Notes: a model not told the origin generated them from the letters alone. Shown: positions 10,909 to 19,989, numbered from the stretch's first letter. The stretch: DNA of 64,000 nucleotides from Candidatus Thorarchaeota archaeon (GCA_011365025.1 RDOF01000004.1:1-64000), one strand, 5' to 3'. Numbers and translations are program-made.

Positions 10909-12492
10909 TCAGTGCCTAGCGAACCATGATCGCAGTCTGGCTAATGCTGCAGGTTCAGGTCTCTCAACTCGATGCAATTTCCACTTCTCGGGAAGAGAAT
11001 GGTTATACTCCAAAAAGGCCACTTCTCCCTCAGAACGGACTCTCTCCATCTCCTGTAACTTCTCAAGCAGCCATGCTTTCTTTGAAACTGGCATGTTGAA
11101 GGTGGCGAGATCGAAGAGCCCTGGATGGAGGTCGAACACCAAAGCATGCTCGCTCATGTAGTCCAAAACCCCCTCCTCAAGTGTCTTGCTCACTTTCTCC
11201 CTGTCCGTGAAAAAGGAGGCCGCAACCGAGATATTCGGATACTTCTCTGGAAGGTTAATTGCAAATTTGAATGACTCTCTGAACTTCGACAGGTGCGTTG
11301 CAGCATCCAGAAAGAGAAGTGTTTCTGGTTTCCCTTCGTACTCGTTCTCCGCCATATCAACCTCGGTTTCCACCCTCATCTCCTTGTCGATGACCGCCTG
11401 AATTAGGCTGTCCGTTACAGGTGGAAGGTCCGTTTCGCTTATCTCTTCAAGTCTATCATAGGTCATCTCAGGCGTTTCCGCTTTTTCCTCTGGGCTTTTG
11501 TCTTCTCGTTTCTTTCCTTTCTGTTTCGGGTCGACTTTCGGTCGCCTGTGGACGGGAATGAATCCTATTTCCTCAACCATGTGCTGAAGAATGAGAGGCA
11601 TAAACAAGTCGTATAGCGTTCCCCTTGTTTCAAGAATCAGAAGCACTGGGGAGTAGTTTGACAGAGCCTCTATTAATTCGGAATCCGTGTCTTCCTCTGT
11701 TTCGAAGAATTTTAGAAGATTCTCTTCCGAATACCCCTCTGTGACCCGTTGAGTCCACTCCTCATAGACTTCCTTGACTTCCTGCTTTCGTCTGTCCTTG
11801 ACGAGGCTCATGAATTTGCCAAGATACTTGACTCCTCGAGAAACTGCTGTTGCCGGACTGATGAATACGGTCATGAGACCCACGGCTTCGCCTGCATATT
11901 CGCTGGCCTCTGTGCTTCGAATTTTTCCCATTACCTCTTCTGTCAAAGATGGAGGGCCTAATTTCTCAATGAGAACCTCAATCATCCCCTCCATATTCTC
12001 AAATGATGCATCACCAGGTCCAATCCTCTCCCCGACTGGGGACGCATCCGAGAGAACTTCGGCAAATCGATTTGGCCTTTTCATTAACCACTTGAGTGGA
12101 ATCTTCAACGGTGGATACTCATGCAGCCACGTTCGCTCCGAGTCTTTGGGGCCAAAATAGTACTTCTTTGAGGACTTGAAGACGTGGTCAAATTCATTCA
12201 TGAACTGGTCGAAGCCCGCTTCCGTGCTTAGCCCCATCTCTCCTTTTTCCAGAGCATCAACAACAAACACCAGCCCCTGTTCTTTCTTCTTTGCCTCAGC
12301 AGCCATTGCAAGCATAACTTGTTTTGGTGAGAGATACAATCGGTCGCTCTCAGCATATGGAGCATCATAAAAAGAAAAAATTCCCAGTCGTTTCCACGAC
12401 CTGCCTGAGAGGTTGTTCTTAACCAGGTGGGAGAACCATTCAAATCCTCTCTTGTATCTAGGGATGTATTCGTCATTGTCGATTTCTGGCAT
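10909..12492 (-). CDS. Hypothetical protein, about 527 residues, family not recognised
   Basis: I do not recognise this protein. It has no signal peptide and no clear membrane segment. Two halves are joined by a charged, low-complexity linker around residues 325-350 rich in Lys, Glu and Pro. In the C-terminal half, hydrophobic strands ending in acidic residues (ETLLFLDAAT, HALVFDLHPG) resemble Walker B strands of a RecA/AAA-like fold, but no Walker A (GxxxxGKT) is seen. ATG 12492 is preferred over GTG 12501, since AGGTG lies 6 bases before the ATG. Neighbours on the same strand do not suggest a pathway. Confidence 0.7.
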   Translation of the reverse strand: MPEIDNDEYIPRYKRGFEWFSHLVKNNLSGRSWKRLGIFSFYDAPYAESDRLYLSPKQVMLAMAAEAKKKEQGLVFVVDALEKGEMGLSTEAGFDQFMNEFDHVFKSSKKYYFGPKDSERTWLHEYPPLKIPLKWLMKRPNRFAEVLSDASPVGERIGPGDASFENMEGMIEVLIEKLGPPSLTEEVMGKIRSTEASEYAGEAVGLMTVFISPATAVSRGVKYLGKFMSLVKDRRKQEVKEVYEEWTQRVTEGYSEENLLKFFETEEDTDSELIEALSNYSPVLLILETRGTLYDLFMPLILQHMVEEIGFIPVHRRPKVDPKQKGKKREDKSPEEKAETPEMTYDRLEEISETDLPPVTDSLIQAVIDKEMRVETEVDMAENEYEGKPETLLFLDAATHLSKFRESFKFAINLPEKYPNISVAASFFTDREKVSKTLEEGVLDYMSEHALVFDLHPGLFDLATFNMPVSKKAWLLEKLQEMERVRSEGEVAFLEYNHSLPEKWKLHRVERPEPAALARLRSWFARH

Positions 12493-12562
12493 TAATGGCA
12501 CCTAGGACCTAGTACTCATTCATGCTTGCCAGGTCTTTTGAGATAAACCTATTGAAGACAAG

Positions 12563-13765
12563 CTAGTCGAGTCGCATGGCTACCAATGCAGCAATGGCGG
12601 CTATAGCAATGATTCCCACAGCAAGCAGCAATCTCCAATCTATTAGTGGCGGTACCGGATTGTTGGGATCAAGTTCATTGATCATGTTGCCGTATTCCGC
12701 TCCCAGTCGACTTAGGGTAATCACAGCTTCATAGGCGTGGTACATATTGCCCGTAGAGATATCTGGTACATTGGCAAATCCACCATTTTCAGCTTGACAA
12801 TCAAGGATGAATCGCGCAGCAGCTGAGGCATTGACTCCTCCCAACGCATTGATAGAATCCAAGAGGGATATTGCCCAAAATGTTGTGACCAAATTCGTAT
12901 CATTTGTCAGCAGGCTCTCTTCGAATCCACCAATGAAATCGCTATCTTCCACGGTTTGCTTATCCAGCACCCAATTAACAATGGGCTGAAGGTCGCCAAC
13001 CTGGGCCGTTTCAGACAGAATGTTCAGTGAAAGAATCGCTGTGGCAGTTGCTGTAACAGAGGTGACATGGGAAATTGGTGAGAGCTTGAAAGCGTCTCCA
13101 TCTTTAGAATTTAGAATCCACTCGATTGTTGCAGTCTTGTTCATGAGCCATTTGTCCCATGTTTCTTCTGTATCATCTAGTGCATCAAGTGCATAGCTCA
13201 TGCTTGAAAGCGCATAGTATGTTGATACCATATCTGCAGGTGAACCTGGTTCGCTTCCAAAACCCCCGTTCTCTGTTTGTGTCTTATTAAGCCAGACGAG
13301 GACTGATGTGTAGTTGGCTTGAATATCTGGGTCGTCAATCCCAATTATGTCGTCATAGGCAGTGTCTGATAGCATGACAAGCAGGCTCATAATATCATAG
13401 GTGTTTTTCTGATTCACTGGACCGGCTATGTAGCCAGAGAAGCCTCCGTATCTGTCGCTATCTTCGCCGCCTGACCTCCATTGAAGCTTGTAGGTAAGCT
13501 GCTTTAGCTTCGTAATATTGATGACTGGGGGTTTGCGTTGCAGAACATCCCACTCGGAAAGGATTGCAGCGGCGGCAAAGGATGAATCACTTCGGGATGT
13601 GGCTTGTTCATAGTATGCATATCCTCCTTCGACATTATCATAACTATCATTGATGAAAGCGGTGAGGGAATCATACCTGGTTGCTGCAGCGACAGGTTGT
13701 ACTGTGAAGGTCATTACAATAATTGCCAATCCTATGATTAGTCCTGCGGCTTTGATGCGCTTCAT
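12563..13765 (-). CDS. Secreted, membrane-anchored prenyltransferase/terpene-cyclase-like alpha-toroid repeat protein
   Basis: A 400-residue protein with an N-terminal signal peptide (MKRIKAAGLIIGLAIIVM, cleaved after about residue 27) and one C-terminal transmembrane helix (LLLAVGIIAIAAIAALVA), so the body should lie outside the cell. The body has repeated units such as TQTENGGFGSEPGSPADM and QAENGGFANVPDISTGNM, the QxxxGGF pattern of the alpha/alpha toroid fold of protein prenyltransferase beta subunits, squalene cyclases and complement C3d. No cyclase DxDD or zinc site of prenyltransferases was noticed, so catalysis is doubtful and a binding role is likely. ATG 13765 is favoured by AGGGA 8 bases upstream. 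Confidence 0.78.
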   Translation of the reverse strand: MKRIKAAGLIIGLAIIVMTFTVQPVAAATRYDSLTAFINDSYDNVEGGYAYYEQATSRSDSSFAAAAILSEWDVLQRKPPVINITKLKQLTYKLQWRSGGEDSDRYGGFSGYIAGPVNQKNTYDIMSLLVMLSDTAYDDIIGIDDPDIQANYTSVLVWLNKTQTENGGFGSEPGSPADMVSTYYALSSMSYALDALDDTEETWDKWLMNKTATIEWILNSKDGDAFKLSPISHVTSVTATATAILSLNILSETAQVGDLQPIVNWVLDKQTVEDSDFIGGFEESLLTNDTNLVTTFWAISLLDSINALGGVNASAAARFILDCQAENGGFANVPDISTGNMYHAYEAVITLSRLGAEYGNMINELDPNNPVPPLIDWRLLLAVGIIAIAAIAALVAMRLD

Positions 13766-13871
13766 ATTGGACATCCCTAACTACTGTAGCTATCGCTTAG
13801 CTTCTCTGCTCAGCGCGTTGAGCCTCGGACCTCAGAGGTGTTATTAACGTTTCCCCAGCACAAACAGTGTA

Positions 13872-14819
13872 CTAGACATAGCCCTGCTTTCGTCCAGCTG
13901 ATCGAATGTATCTGTATGCGGAATCCGCCGCAATCGCTCCCTGCCCCACTGCTACAACGATTTGCTTCATTGACTGAACAACATCTCCAGCAGCGAAGAG
14001 ACCGGGAACATTCGTGCTTTGGTCCGCGTCTGTTAGAATCTCTCCCCTCTCATTCATAGCAACATCCAGAGGCTTCACCAGATTGCTTTCGGGACTTGAG
14101 CCAAGCGCAACGAATGCACCGTCAACTCTCAGGGCATCTGTTTCTTTACTCTTCACATTCTCAATGATAACCTCTGTAAGAAAATCGTCCCCCTTGAATT
14201 CCTTGACCACAGAGTCCCATAGGATTTTCACGCTGGACCTCATGATTTGCTCCTGAAGGATGTGTTCAGCTCTTAGCTGATCCCGTCTATGGATGAGTGT
14301 GACCTCTTCAGCCAATTCGACCAGATACAATGCTTCTGTAACTGCTGTGTTGCCGCCACCTACGACTACGAGTTTCTTGTTTCTGAACAATGGGCCATCA
14401 CAAGTGGCGCAAAAGGAGACTCCTCGACCAGTATAATCCTCTTCTCCGGGTACACCCAGATGCTTGTGTCCACCTCCAGTTGCAAAGATTACTGCTCCCG
14501 CAGTGAATACTCCTCTTCTGGTATCAAGATGGAAACGCGCATTATCATCCCGCGTGATACTCCTCACCTCGGTGATCTCCTTGATTTGCGCCCCGCTTTT
14601 CTTTACCTGCTCTTTCATTTTATCTGCAAGGTCAATTCCTGAAATCCAGTTGAAACCAGGATAGTTTTCAATGCCTGGACTGGTGGCTTGTGCCCCTCCA
14701 AGAACCCGCGATTCAAGTAGCATGGTCCTAAGTCCATAACGGGCTCCGTAGATGGCTGCAGTCATCCCTGCAGGGCCGCCACCTACAATGACAAGTTCCC
14801 AATTCAATTCATCCGCCAA
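13872..14819 (-). CDS. trxB: Thioredoxin reductase (NAD(P)H-dependent flavoprotein disulfide reductase)
   Basis: Transfers electrons from NAD(P)H through FAD to a redox disulfide. The 315-residue chain has an FAD motif (GGGPAGMTAAIYGARYGL, residue 12 on), the active-site CATC near residue 138, a second nucleotide motif (VVGGGNTAVTEALYL) and the C-terminal FAAGDV with the following helix. The start is TTG 14819, with AAGGGGA about 8 bases upstream and no better ATG. No thioredoxin gene is adjacent. Some archaeal homologues are ferredoxin-linked, so the electron donor is unsettled. Confidence 0.93.
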   Translation of the reverse strand: MADELNWELVIVGGGPAGMTAAIYGARYGLRTMLLESRVLGGAQATSPGIENYPGFNWISGIDLADKMKEQVKKSGAQIKEITEVRSITRDDNARFHLDTRRGVFTAGAVIFATGGGHKHLGVPGEEDYTGRGVSFCATCDGPLFRNKKLVVVGGGNTAVTEALYLVELAEEVTLIHRRDQLRAEHILQEQIMRSSVKILWDSVVKEFKGDDFLTEVIIENVKSKETDALRVDGAFVALGSSPESNLVKPLDVAMNERGEILTDADQSTNVPGLFAAGDVVQSMKQIVVAVGQGAIAADSAYRYIRSAGRKQGYV

Positions 14820-14884
14820 ACTGATTTCCCCTTGCTGATAACTGGTCTTGTGTGCTCAGTATTCCACTACTTAATACTTCTGCG

Positions 14885-15751
14885 TTAGATGTCAATTTCA
14901 AGGCGGTCTATTAGGCTTTCAGTATCAATGAGTTCCTTTGGCTCCTTAGACAGCTTCTCCAGCGGCTCCACCAAGTCTGCGATTCTGCCAAAACTTACCT
15001 CACGAATTGGCAGAGTCCTTCTCTTCCTGAGGAAGGCGGCCCTTCGAAACCTTTCAGATTCGTAGATTGCGATAGTTCTTTGTGAAACCGCAATTACGTA
15101 ATCGACTTGGGTCAATCCTTCCCAAGGCCAAACTGAATCGTTGAAGGCCTCAATCAATACAGTATCTGTGCGTTCTTCCAATAATCCCAAGCTCGCAGTC
15201 AGGTTCTCTTCTATTGCGTCTGCCTCGAATTCCTGAAGTTGTTCAAGAGATGCCACGTCGATTCTTTTGGCGTCCTCGGTCAAGCTGTCAATCTCCTCTT
15301 CCTGAATCATCAGCTTGCCGGATTCAACTAGATGCCTCGAAATCAAGAACGTGGACTGAATTCCCCTTCCGAACGGCCTACTGATTCTTTCAAGAGCAAT
15401 CACTGAGTCTAACCCTGCAAGAGCAAGAGTACCCATCTCTCTTTGGACACTGGCTTTCCGATGGGATTCTACGGCTGGCACATAGAGACGATGGATAGGA
15501 TTTATCAAATAGACATCAAGGCTTGAATGCACCGTCTTTCTCAGTTTTGCTGCATCATAGGAGTATAGCTTATGTTCCCTTAGACACTGGCGGGTATGCG
15601 CATATCTTTCAAGGTAATTGTGTGCACTAATAGGCTTGAAGTATTCCACGTTGGCTCCCAAATCCTGCAACCCTGTGGCCAATTGGGCCGCAAGTGTTGT
15701 TTTTCCAGAATCAAACGTTTCCATTCCTACTAACAGAATGCGTCTTGTCAT
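14885..15751 (-). CDS. P-loop ATPase resembling the DTBS/CobB fold, function unknown
   Basis: A 288-residue predicted ATPase. The N-terminus (ILLVGMETFDSGKTTLAAQL) contains a P-loop ending GKTT and shaped like that of dethiobiotin synthetase and CobB-type enzymes (GTDTGVGKT). The segment VEYFKPISAHNY follows as in that fold, and TVLIEAFNDSVWP looks like the later strand. The substrate is not recognisable. ATG 15751 has GGAGAAGAG just upstream; the upstream in-frame ATG at 15805 would place the N-terminus inside the terminator hairpin of the thermosome gene, so it is rejected. Confidence 0.7.
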   Translation of the reverse strand: MTRRILLVGMETFDSGKTTLAAQLATGLQDLGANVEYFKPISAHNYLERYAHTRQCLREHKLYSYDAAKLRKTVHSSLDVYLINPIHRLYVPAVESHRKASVQREMGTLALAGLDSVIALERISRPFGRGIQSTFLISRHLVESGKLMIQEEEIDSLTEDAKRIDVASLEQLQEFEADAIEENLTASLGLLEERTDTVLIEAFNDSVWPWEGLTQVDYVIAVSQRTIAIYESERFRRAAFLRKRRTLPIREVSFGRIADLVEPLEKLSKEPKELIDTESLIDRLEIDI

Positions 15752-15767
15752 GGAAGCTCTTCTCCGA

Positions 15768-15802
15768 GCAAAAAGAGAGTAGATGGAGCCAAACGGCTCC
15801 AT
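15768..15802 (-). terminator. Hairpin plus T-tract terminator after the thermosome gene
   Basis: On the minus strand an 8-bp perfect stem (ATGGAGCC / GGCTCCAT, 15783-15802, 4-base loop) begins 15 bases after the thermosome stop codon. A CTCTTTTTG T-tract follows. This fits an intrinsic-like terminator separating the strongly expressed chaperonin from the P-loop ATPase. Confidence 0.65.
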
Positions 15803-15817
15803 CATATCAAATTTATC

Positions 15818-17482
15818 TTACATAGGGGGCATGCCGCCCATGCCGCCCATTCCACCCATACCGCCCATGCCTTCTGCTCCGGCACCTGGTGGAGGACCAG
15901 CCTTGGCTGCAATCACATCGTCAATCCTGAGGATCATCTGTGCTGCTTCAGAGGCTGATCGGATTGCCTGCCTCTTGACACGTACTGGTTCAATAACGCC
16001 TTCCTTCATCATGTCCACAGCCTTTCCGTTCAGAACATCAACGCCAATCCATAGGCCCTGAGCTGCAGCATGGTCCTTGTTCAGATCTGCGATGATGTCA
16101 ATCGGATCGTGTCCGCCATTCTCGGCCAGTGTCTTAGGAACAACTCTTAGGGCTTCAGCAAATGCTTCTATGGCAAGCTGTTCACGACCGCCGACCTTTG
16201 TTGCGTAGGTTTCAAGACGCTTAGCAATCTCAGCTTCGGTCGAACCACCGCCAGCAACATAGGTGCCATCCTCTACGACGTTCCTGACTACGCAGAGCGC
16301 ATCGTGAAGTGCACGGTCTGCTTCGTCAACGACATGTTCAGTGCCACCACGAATGACCACTGACACAGCCTTGGGATCCTTGCAGTCTCGGACATAGACA
16401 AGCTTGTCATCACCAATTTTAACTTCTTCAACCAATCCGGCGGTTCCGAGCGCAGAAGCGTCTAATTCCTCCAGGCTGGTCGCTATTGAAGCGCCAGTGG
16501 CCTTGGCTAGCTTCTCCAAGGTGCTCTTCTTGGCCCTGCGAAGTGAAAGAATACCTGCCTTTGCAAGGTGATGCTGAGCAACATCGTCAATGCCCTTCTG
16601 GCAAACGAGTACATTGGCACCGCTATTGACAACCCTATCAACCATATGCCTGAGCATTCGCTCTTCCTCATCAAGAAAGGCCTTAATCTGCTCAGGGCTG
16701 TCAATCTTGATTTCTGCATCGAACTCGGTCTTTTCAATCTCAATGGCTGCGTTCACCAGAGCAATCTTTGCATTCTCTACCTTTCTAGGCATTGCAGCAT
16801 GAACAACTTCCTTGTCAATGACCATACCCTTCACGAGTTCCGTCTCAAGGAGGCTCTTCCCTTGCTTCTTGATGATCTCAATCATCTCAATATCTGCCTT
16901 GACCTTTCCATTCGTCTCTTCAGCAACCTGAAGGACTGAATCCACTGCAATCTTTGCAAAGTGGTCCTTTGCCCCAACGATAGACTTGCTGTTCATGGAG
17001 GTCTGGGCAATCTTGGTTAGGACTTTCTTGTCCTTCCCATCCATTGTTATTGCGATTTCGTTGAGTGCCTTTGTAGCCTCATCGGCTGCCTTCTGGTACC
17101 CTCCAACAATTATGGTTGGGTGGATCTTCTTCTCCAAAAGGTCTTGTGCTCTCTTCAGGAGTTCTCCAGCGATGACCACAGAGGTCGTGGTGCCATCTCC
17201 GGTCTCCTGGTCTTGGCTCTTAGCAACCTCAACAAGCATCTTCGCAGCTGGGTGCTGAACGTCAATCTCTTTGAGAATTGATGCTCCGTCGTTTGTAATT
17301 GTCACGTCTCCGAGACTATCAACCAACATCTTGTCCATTCCGCGTGGGCCGAGAGTTGACTTAACAGCATCAGAGATAACTATTCCAGCCATTATGTTAT
17401 TGCCTTGTGCTGATTTTCCTCTGGTACGGGACGTACCTTCTTTGAGGATGAGCACTGGCGTTCCGGATAATTGTCCTGCCAT
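15818..17482 (-). CDS. Thermosome subunit (group II chaperonin)
   Basis: ATP-driven protein-folding chaperonin subunit of 554 residues that forms a two-ring complex in the cytoplasm. The N-terminus has LSDAVKSTLGPRGMDKML-like sequence, the ATP site GDGTTSVVIAGELL is present at about residues 95-110, and the later GGGSTEAEIAKRL motif is intact. The C-terminus is a flexible GGM repeat tail (GGMGGMGGMGGMPPM), typical of archaeal thermosomes. ATG 17482 has AAGGGG 8 bases upstream. The promoter carries two 21-bp direct repeats (see separate entry). Only one subunit gene is in the window. Confidence 0.97.
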   Translation of the reverse strand: MAGQLSGTPVLILKEGTSRTRGKSAQGNNIMAGIVISDAVKSTLGPRGMDKMLVDSLGDVTITNDGASILKEIDVQHPAAKMLVEVAKSQDQETGDGTTTSVVIAGELLKRAQDLLEKKIHPTIIVGGYQKAADEATKALNEIAITMDGKDKKVLTKIAQTSMNSKSIVGAKDHFAKIAVDSVLQVAEETNGKVKADIEMIEIIKKQGKSLLETELVKGMVIDKEVVHAAMPRKVENAKIALVNAAIEIEKTEFDAEIKIDSPEQIKAFLDEEERMLRHMVDRVVNSGANVLVCQKGIDDVAQHHLAKAGILSLRRAKKSTLEKLAKATGASIATSLEELDASALGTAGLVEEVKIGDDKLVYVRDCKDPKAVSVVIRGGTEHVVDEADRALHDALCVVRNVVEDGTYVAGGGSTEAEIAKRLETYATKVGGREQLAIEAFAEALRVVPKTLAENGGHDPIDIIADLNKDHAAAQGLWIGVDVLNGKAVDMMKEGVIEPVRVKRQAIRSASEAAQMILRIDDVIAAKAGPPPGAGAEGMGGMGGMGGMGGMPPM

Positions 17483-17533
17483 TTTTGTTTCCCCTTATGT
17501 TCTCAGGTCTAACTACTGCCTGAGTCGTTTGTT

Positions 17534-17588
17534 AAAACTGTACATGCACTTCGCACGTACTTACAAGAAAACTGTGCATGGACTTCGC
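17534..17588 (-). promoter_or_regulatory. Two 21-bp direct repeats in the thermosome promoter
   Basis: Copies at 17534-17554 and 17568-17588 read, on the plus strand, AAAACTGTRCATGSACTTCGC and differ at two positions only. They start 34 bp apart, about three helical turns. On the minus strand the promoter-proximal copy runs directly into TTTTAAC at 17531-17537, a TATA-like element about 50 bases before the thermosome ATG. The layout suits binding of a transcription regulator, possibly for heat or stress control (inference). Confidence 0.6.
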
Positions 17589-17606
17589 TTTTAAAACTTT
17601 TCAAAG

Positions 17607-17843
17607 GTGGAAGATTTATCTCATGGAAGTCAGCAAGTGTGTGGGGGTATTCATTTTGAACTGGCCCATCATCCAGAGAAACTCAAATCTGGAGATGTCA
17701 CGTTGCGCGATGCTGCTTGTAGCTATTGCAGTTATAGCAGTCGTAGCTATGAGTGTAATGATTGTGATACTTGGAAGATGATATTGTTCCCGGTGTCGCT
17801 GAAGAGCAGCGGAATGGTTCCTACTCTATGTCGTAGCAAATAA
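17607..17843 (+). CDS. Possible small cysteine-rich (CX2C-X7-CX2C) protein
   Basis: An open frame in the gap upstream of the thermosome. The central part has CSYCSYSSRSYECNDC, a CX2C-X7-CX2C arrangement that could bind zinc, and the sequence before it (GGIHFELAHHPEKLKSGDV) looks protein-like. GTG 17607 is the first start; GTG 17637 is another. There is no clear Shine-Dalgarno, and the 3' end overlaps the opposite gene by about 20 bases. It may be a real small zinc protein or chance. Confidence 0.3.
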   Translation: MEDLSHGSQQVCGGIHFELAHHPEKLKSGDVTLRDAACSYCSYSSRSYECNDCDTWKMILFPVSLKSSGMVPTLCRSK

Positions 17844-18180
17844 CTTCGATAATTCTTGTGAACGGAATGAGTACACACACCTTGTCGGCTCCATGTTTGG
17901 ATTTCTCGTCAGGGGTCGCCAACCTCTCGACCTCACAATATTCCTTGCTTACATGCTTAATCTTCCCATCAACGACCTGCAAGTAAAACTCCTGGATTGG
18001 CGCATCCACAACTATTCGAACAAGGTTGTTTGCTCGCATCAAATCTTGAAATCGGTTCATCATAGTGTATTCATCTCCTGCCTTGCCTAAAGGGACTACA
18101 TGAGCAAAATCACATAGGCTTGAAAAGGTATGGTTTACATTGATAACCTTGACCTCAAAAAACATTGCGTTAGGGTTCAT
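17821..18180 (-). CDS. Hypothetical protein, 119 residues
   Basis: No family recognised. It is a soluble, mixed alpha/beta-looking protein beginning MNPNAMFFEVKVINVNHTF, with strands such as NLVRIVVDAPIQEFYLQVV and KVCVLIPFTRIIEVICYD. The start at 18180 is well defined by GAGGAGGAAA a few bases upstream on the minus strand; a longer frame extends to 18423 but would overlap KorA. It is transcribed divergently from the KorAB block, with under 100 bases between them, so a regulatory link is possible. Confidence 0.65.
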   Translation of the reverse strand: MNPNAMFFEVKVINVNHTFSSLCDFAHVVPLGKAGDEYTMMNRFQDLMRANNLVRIVVDAPIQEFYLQVVDGKIKHVSKEYCEVERLATPDEKSKHGADKVCVLIPFTRIIEVICYDIE

Positions 18181-18270
18181 TTTACTTTCCTCCTCACAAG
18201 GCAAAGATGATAAGGAGAGTGAATCCAGCTTCTGGGAAAGGCTAGATGGAAACGCTTGGAGCAGGGTAAG

Positions 18271-19989
18271 ATGGACCTTACATTCAATATTGGAGGTGAA
18301 GCCGGTCAAGGCATAGATACCATCGGAGATTTGCTGACTCAGGTCTTTGTTCGATCTGGATTCTACACCTTTACAATCAAGGACTTCATGTCTCGGATTC
18401 GTGGAGGGTATAACTTCAGTCAAACACGGGTGTCAGACAAACCGGTGCATGCCCCCGTTTCAGACATCGATGTCATAGTGGCGTTATCAAAAGAGGCTGC
18501 TATCGAGCCCAGGAAGCAGCTTGCTGAAGGCGGCGTGATAGTATTCGAAGATTCTCTTGGGATTGAAAACATAGAAGCCTGCCACTTTGCTGCGCCGCTA
18601 GAAAAGACTGCACGTGACGTGGGCGGCGATACCCGAATGACAAACGCAGCTGCCCTGGGTGCAGTGCTATCAGTTCTCAAGTATCCCTTTGAACTTGCAG
18701 AAGAAGCTCTATCGGCAATATTCCAAAGAAAGGGCGTCAAAGTAGTTTCTGGCAACGTCGAGGTTGCACGGGCAATGTATGACTTCACAACTGACAATTG
18801 GTTCGGATCTTGTGCACACAATCTGGCTTCTTTGAGGAAGGGACCTTCCAAGGATCGGTTGCTCCTTACCGGGAATAGCGCGGTATCTCTTGGCGCAATG
18901 GCATCCAATCTAAAATGGATTTCCGCCTATCCGATGAGCCCATCTACCGCATGCTTCCAAGAAATTGTTGGTAATGCGCAGAGGCTCAAGATTGGTACGC
19001 TTCAGACCGAGGACGAAATCTCGGCCTTAAACATGGCAATAGGCGCATCCTATGCAGGTGCACGTACCATGGTCACCACATCTGGAGGCGGATTCTCTTT
19101 GATGGTTGAGGCACTTGGTCTTGCGGCCATGGCAGAAACCCCTGTGGTGATTTATAATGCGGAGCGACCTGGGCCTAGCACTGGTTTGCCTACTCGTACT
19201 GAGCAGGGTGATCTCTTGTTTATGCTTCATGCCAGTCAAGGGGAGTTTCCACGGATTATGCTGGCCCCGAAAGATCCGGTTGAAGCTTTCGATGCAACAA
19301 CACGCGCTTTCAATCTGGCAGACCAATTTCAAGTTCCAGTAATGATTCTTGGAGACCAATATTTCTCAGATTCGGTCATGAACGTGCCCAGAATAGATGT
19401 AACAAAGACCAAGATTGACAGAGGCAAGCTTGCTCCAAAGGGCGCTGATGAAGAGTATCAGCGATACAAGCTAACAGATGATGGCATATCTCCTCGGGCT
19501 TTTCCAGGCGACGAGGGAAAGGTGGTGGTCTCATCTGGAAACGTCCACTTGGAAAATGGCCACATAACTGAGGATCCAGATATCAGAAATGCCATGGTTG
19601 AGAAATTCTTCAAGAAGGTGCCCTATATTCTTAAGAAACTTAATCCCCCTGAGGTATTTGGCGGGAAGGGTGCAGAGATTACCCTTCTGACTTGGGGGTC
19701 AACTTGGGGCGCTGCTTATGAGGCAATCACTCGCCTCTCTGACAAAGGAATCTCCATAAACCAGCTGCATTTTTGCGATCTCTACCCTCTGAGAACACAA
19801 ACCCTTGGTGAAGTATTCGGAGATGCGAAGAAGGTTGTAGCAGTTGAACAAAATGCTACTTCCCAATTTGCTAGACTTGTGCGAATGGAAACAGGTTTGA
19901 ATGTCGACTATCACGTGAACAAGTACGATGGCCGTCCGATGACAGCGAGCTATATTGTTGATGGTCTCAAGGAGGTTGGTGCATTATGA
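18271..19989 (+). CDS. korA: 2-oxoacid:ferredoxin oxidoreductase, fused gamma-alpha subunit (KorA type)
   Basis: Oxidatively decarboxylates a 2-oxoacid to its acyl-CoA and reduces ferredoxin, or runs in reverse. The N-terminal gamma domain (about residues 1-185) starts with GGEAGQGIDTIGDLL and has FMSRIRGGYNF. The alpha part follows with GNSAVSLGAMASNLKWISAY and ISALNMAIGASYAGARTM. The gamma-alpha fusion followed by a separate beta subunit is the common 2-oxoglutarate-type layout, but the substrate cannot be fixed by eye. ATG 18271 is chosen; TTG 18256 overlaps the GGAG used for initiation. The stop overlaps the KorB start (ATGA). Confidence 0.9.
   Translation: MDLTFNIGGEAGQGIDTIGDLLTQVFVRSGFYTFTIKDFMSRIRGGYNFSQTRVSDKPVHAPVSDIDVIVALSKEAAIEPRKQLAEGGVIVFEDSLGIENIEACHFAAPLEKTARDVGGDTRMTNAAALGAVLSVLKYPFELAEEALSAIFQRKGVKVVSGNVEVARAMYDFTTDNWFGSCAHNLASLRKGPSKDRLLLTGNSAVSLGAMASNLKWISAYPMSPSTACFQEIVGNAQRLKIGTLQTEDEISALNMAIGASYAGARTMVTTSGGGFSLMVEALGLAAMAETPVVIYNAERPGPSTGLPTRTEQGDLLFMLHASQGEFPRIMLAPKDPVEAFDATTRAFNLADQFQVPVMILGDQYFSDSVMNVPRIDVTKTKIDRGKLAPKGADEEYQRYKLTDDGISPRAFPGDEGKVVVSSGNVHLENGHITEDPDIRNAMVEKFFKKVPYILKKLNPPEVFGGKGAEITLLTWGSTWGAAYEAITRLSDKGISINQLHFCDLYPLRTQTLGEVFGDAKKVVAVEQNATSQFARLVRMETGLNVDYHVNKYDGRPMTASYIVDGLKEVGAL

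Noticed and set aside
15818..15880. Short tandem DNA repeat at the thermosome 3' end
   Set aside because: It is only the coding sequence of the GGM repeat tail normal for thermosomes.
18181..18423. N-terminal extension of the 119-residue hypothetical gene
   Set aside because: A strong GAGGAGG fixes the start at 18180, and the extension would overlap the KorA gene on the other strand.
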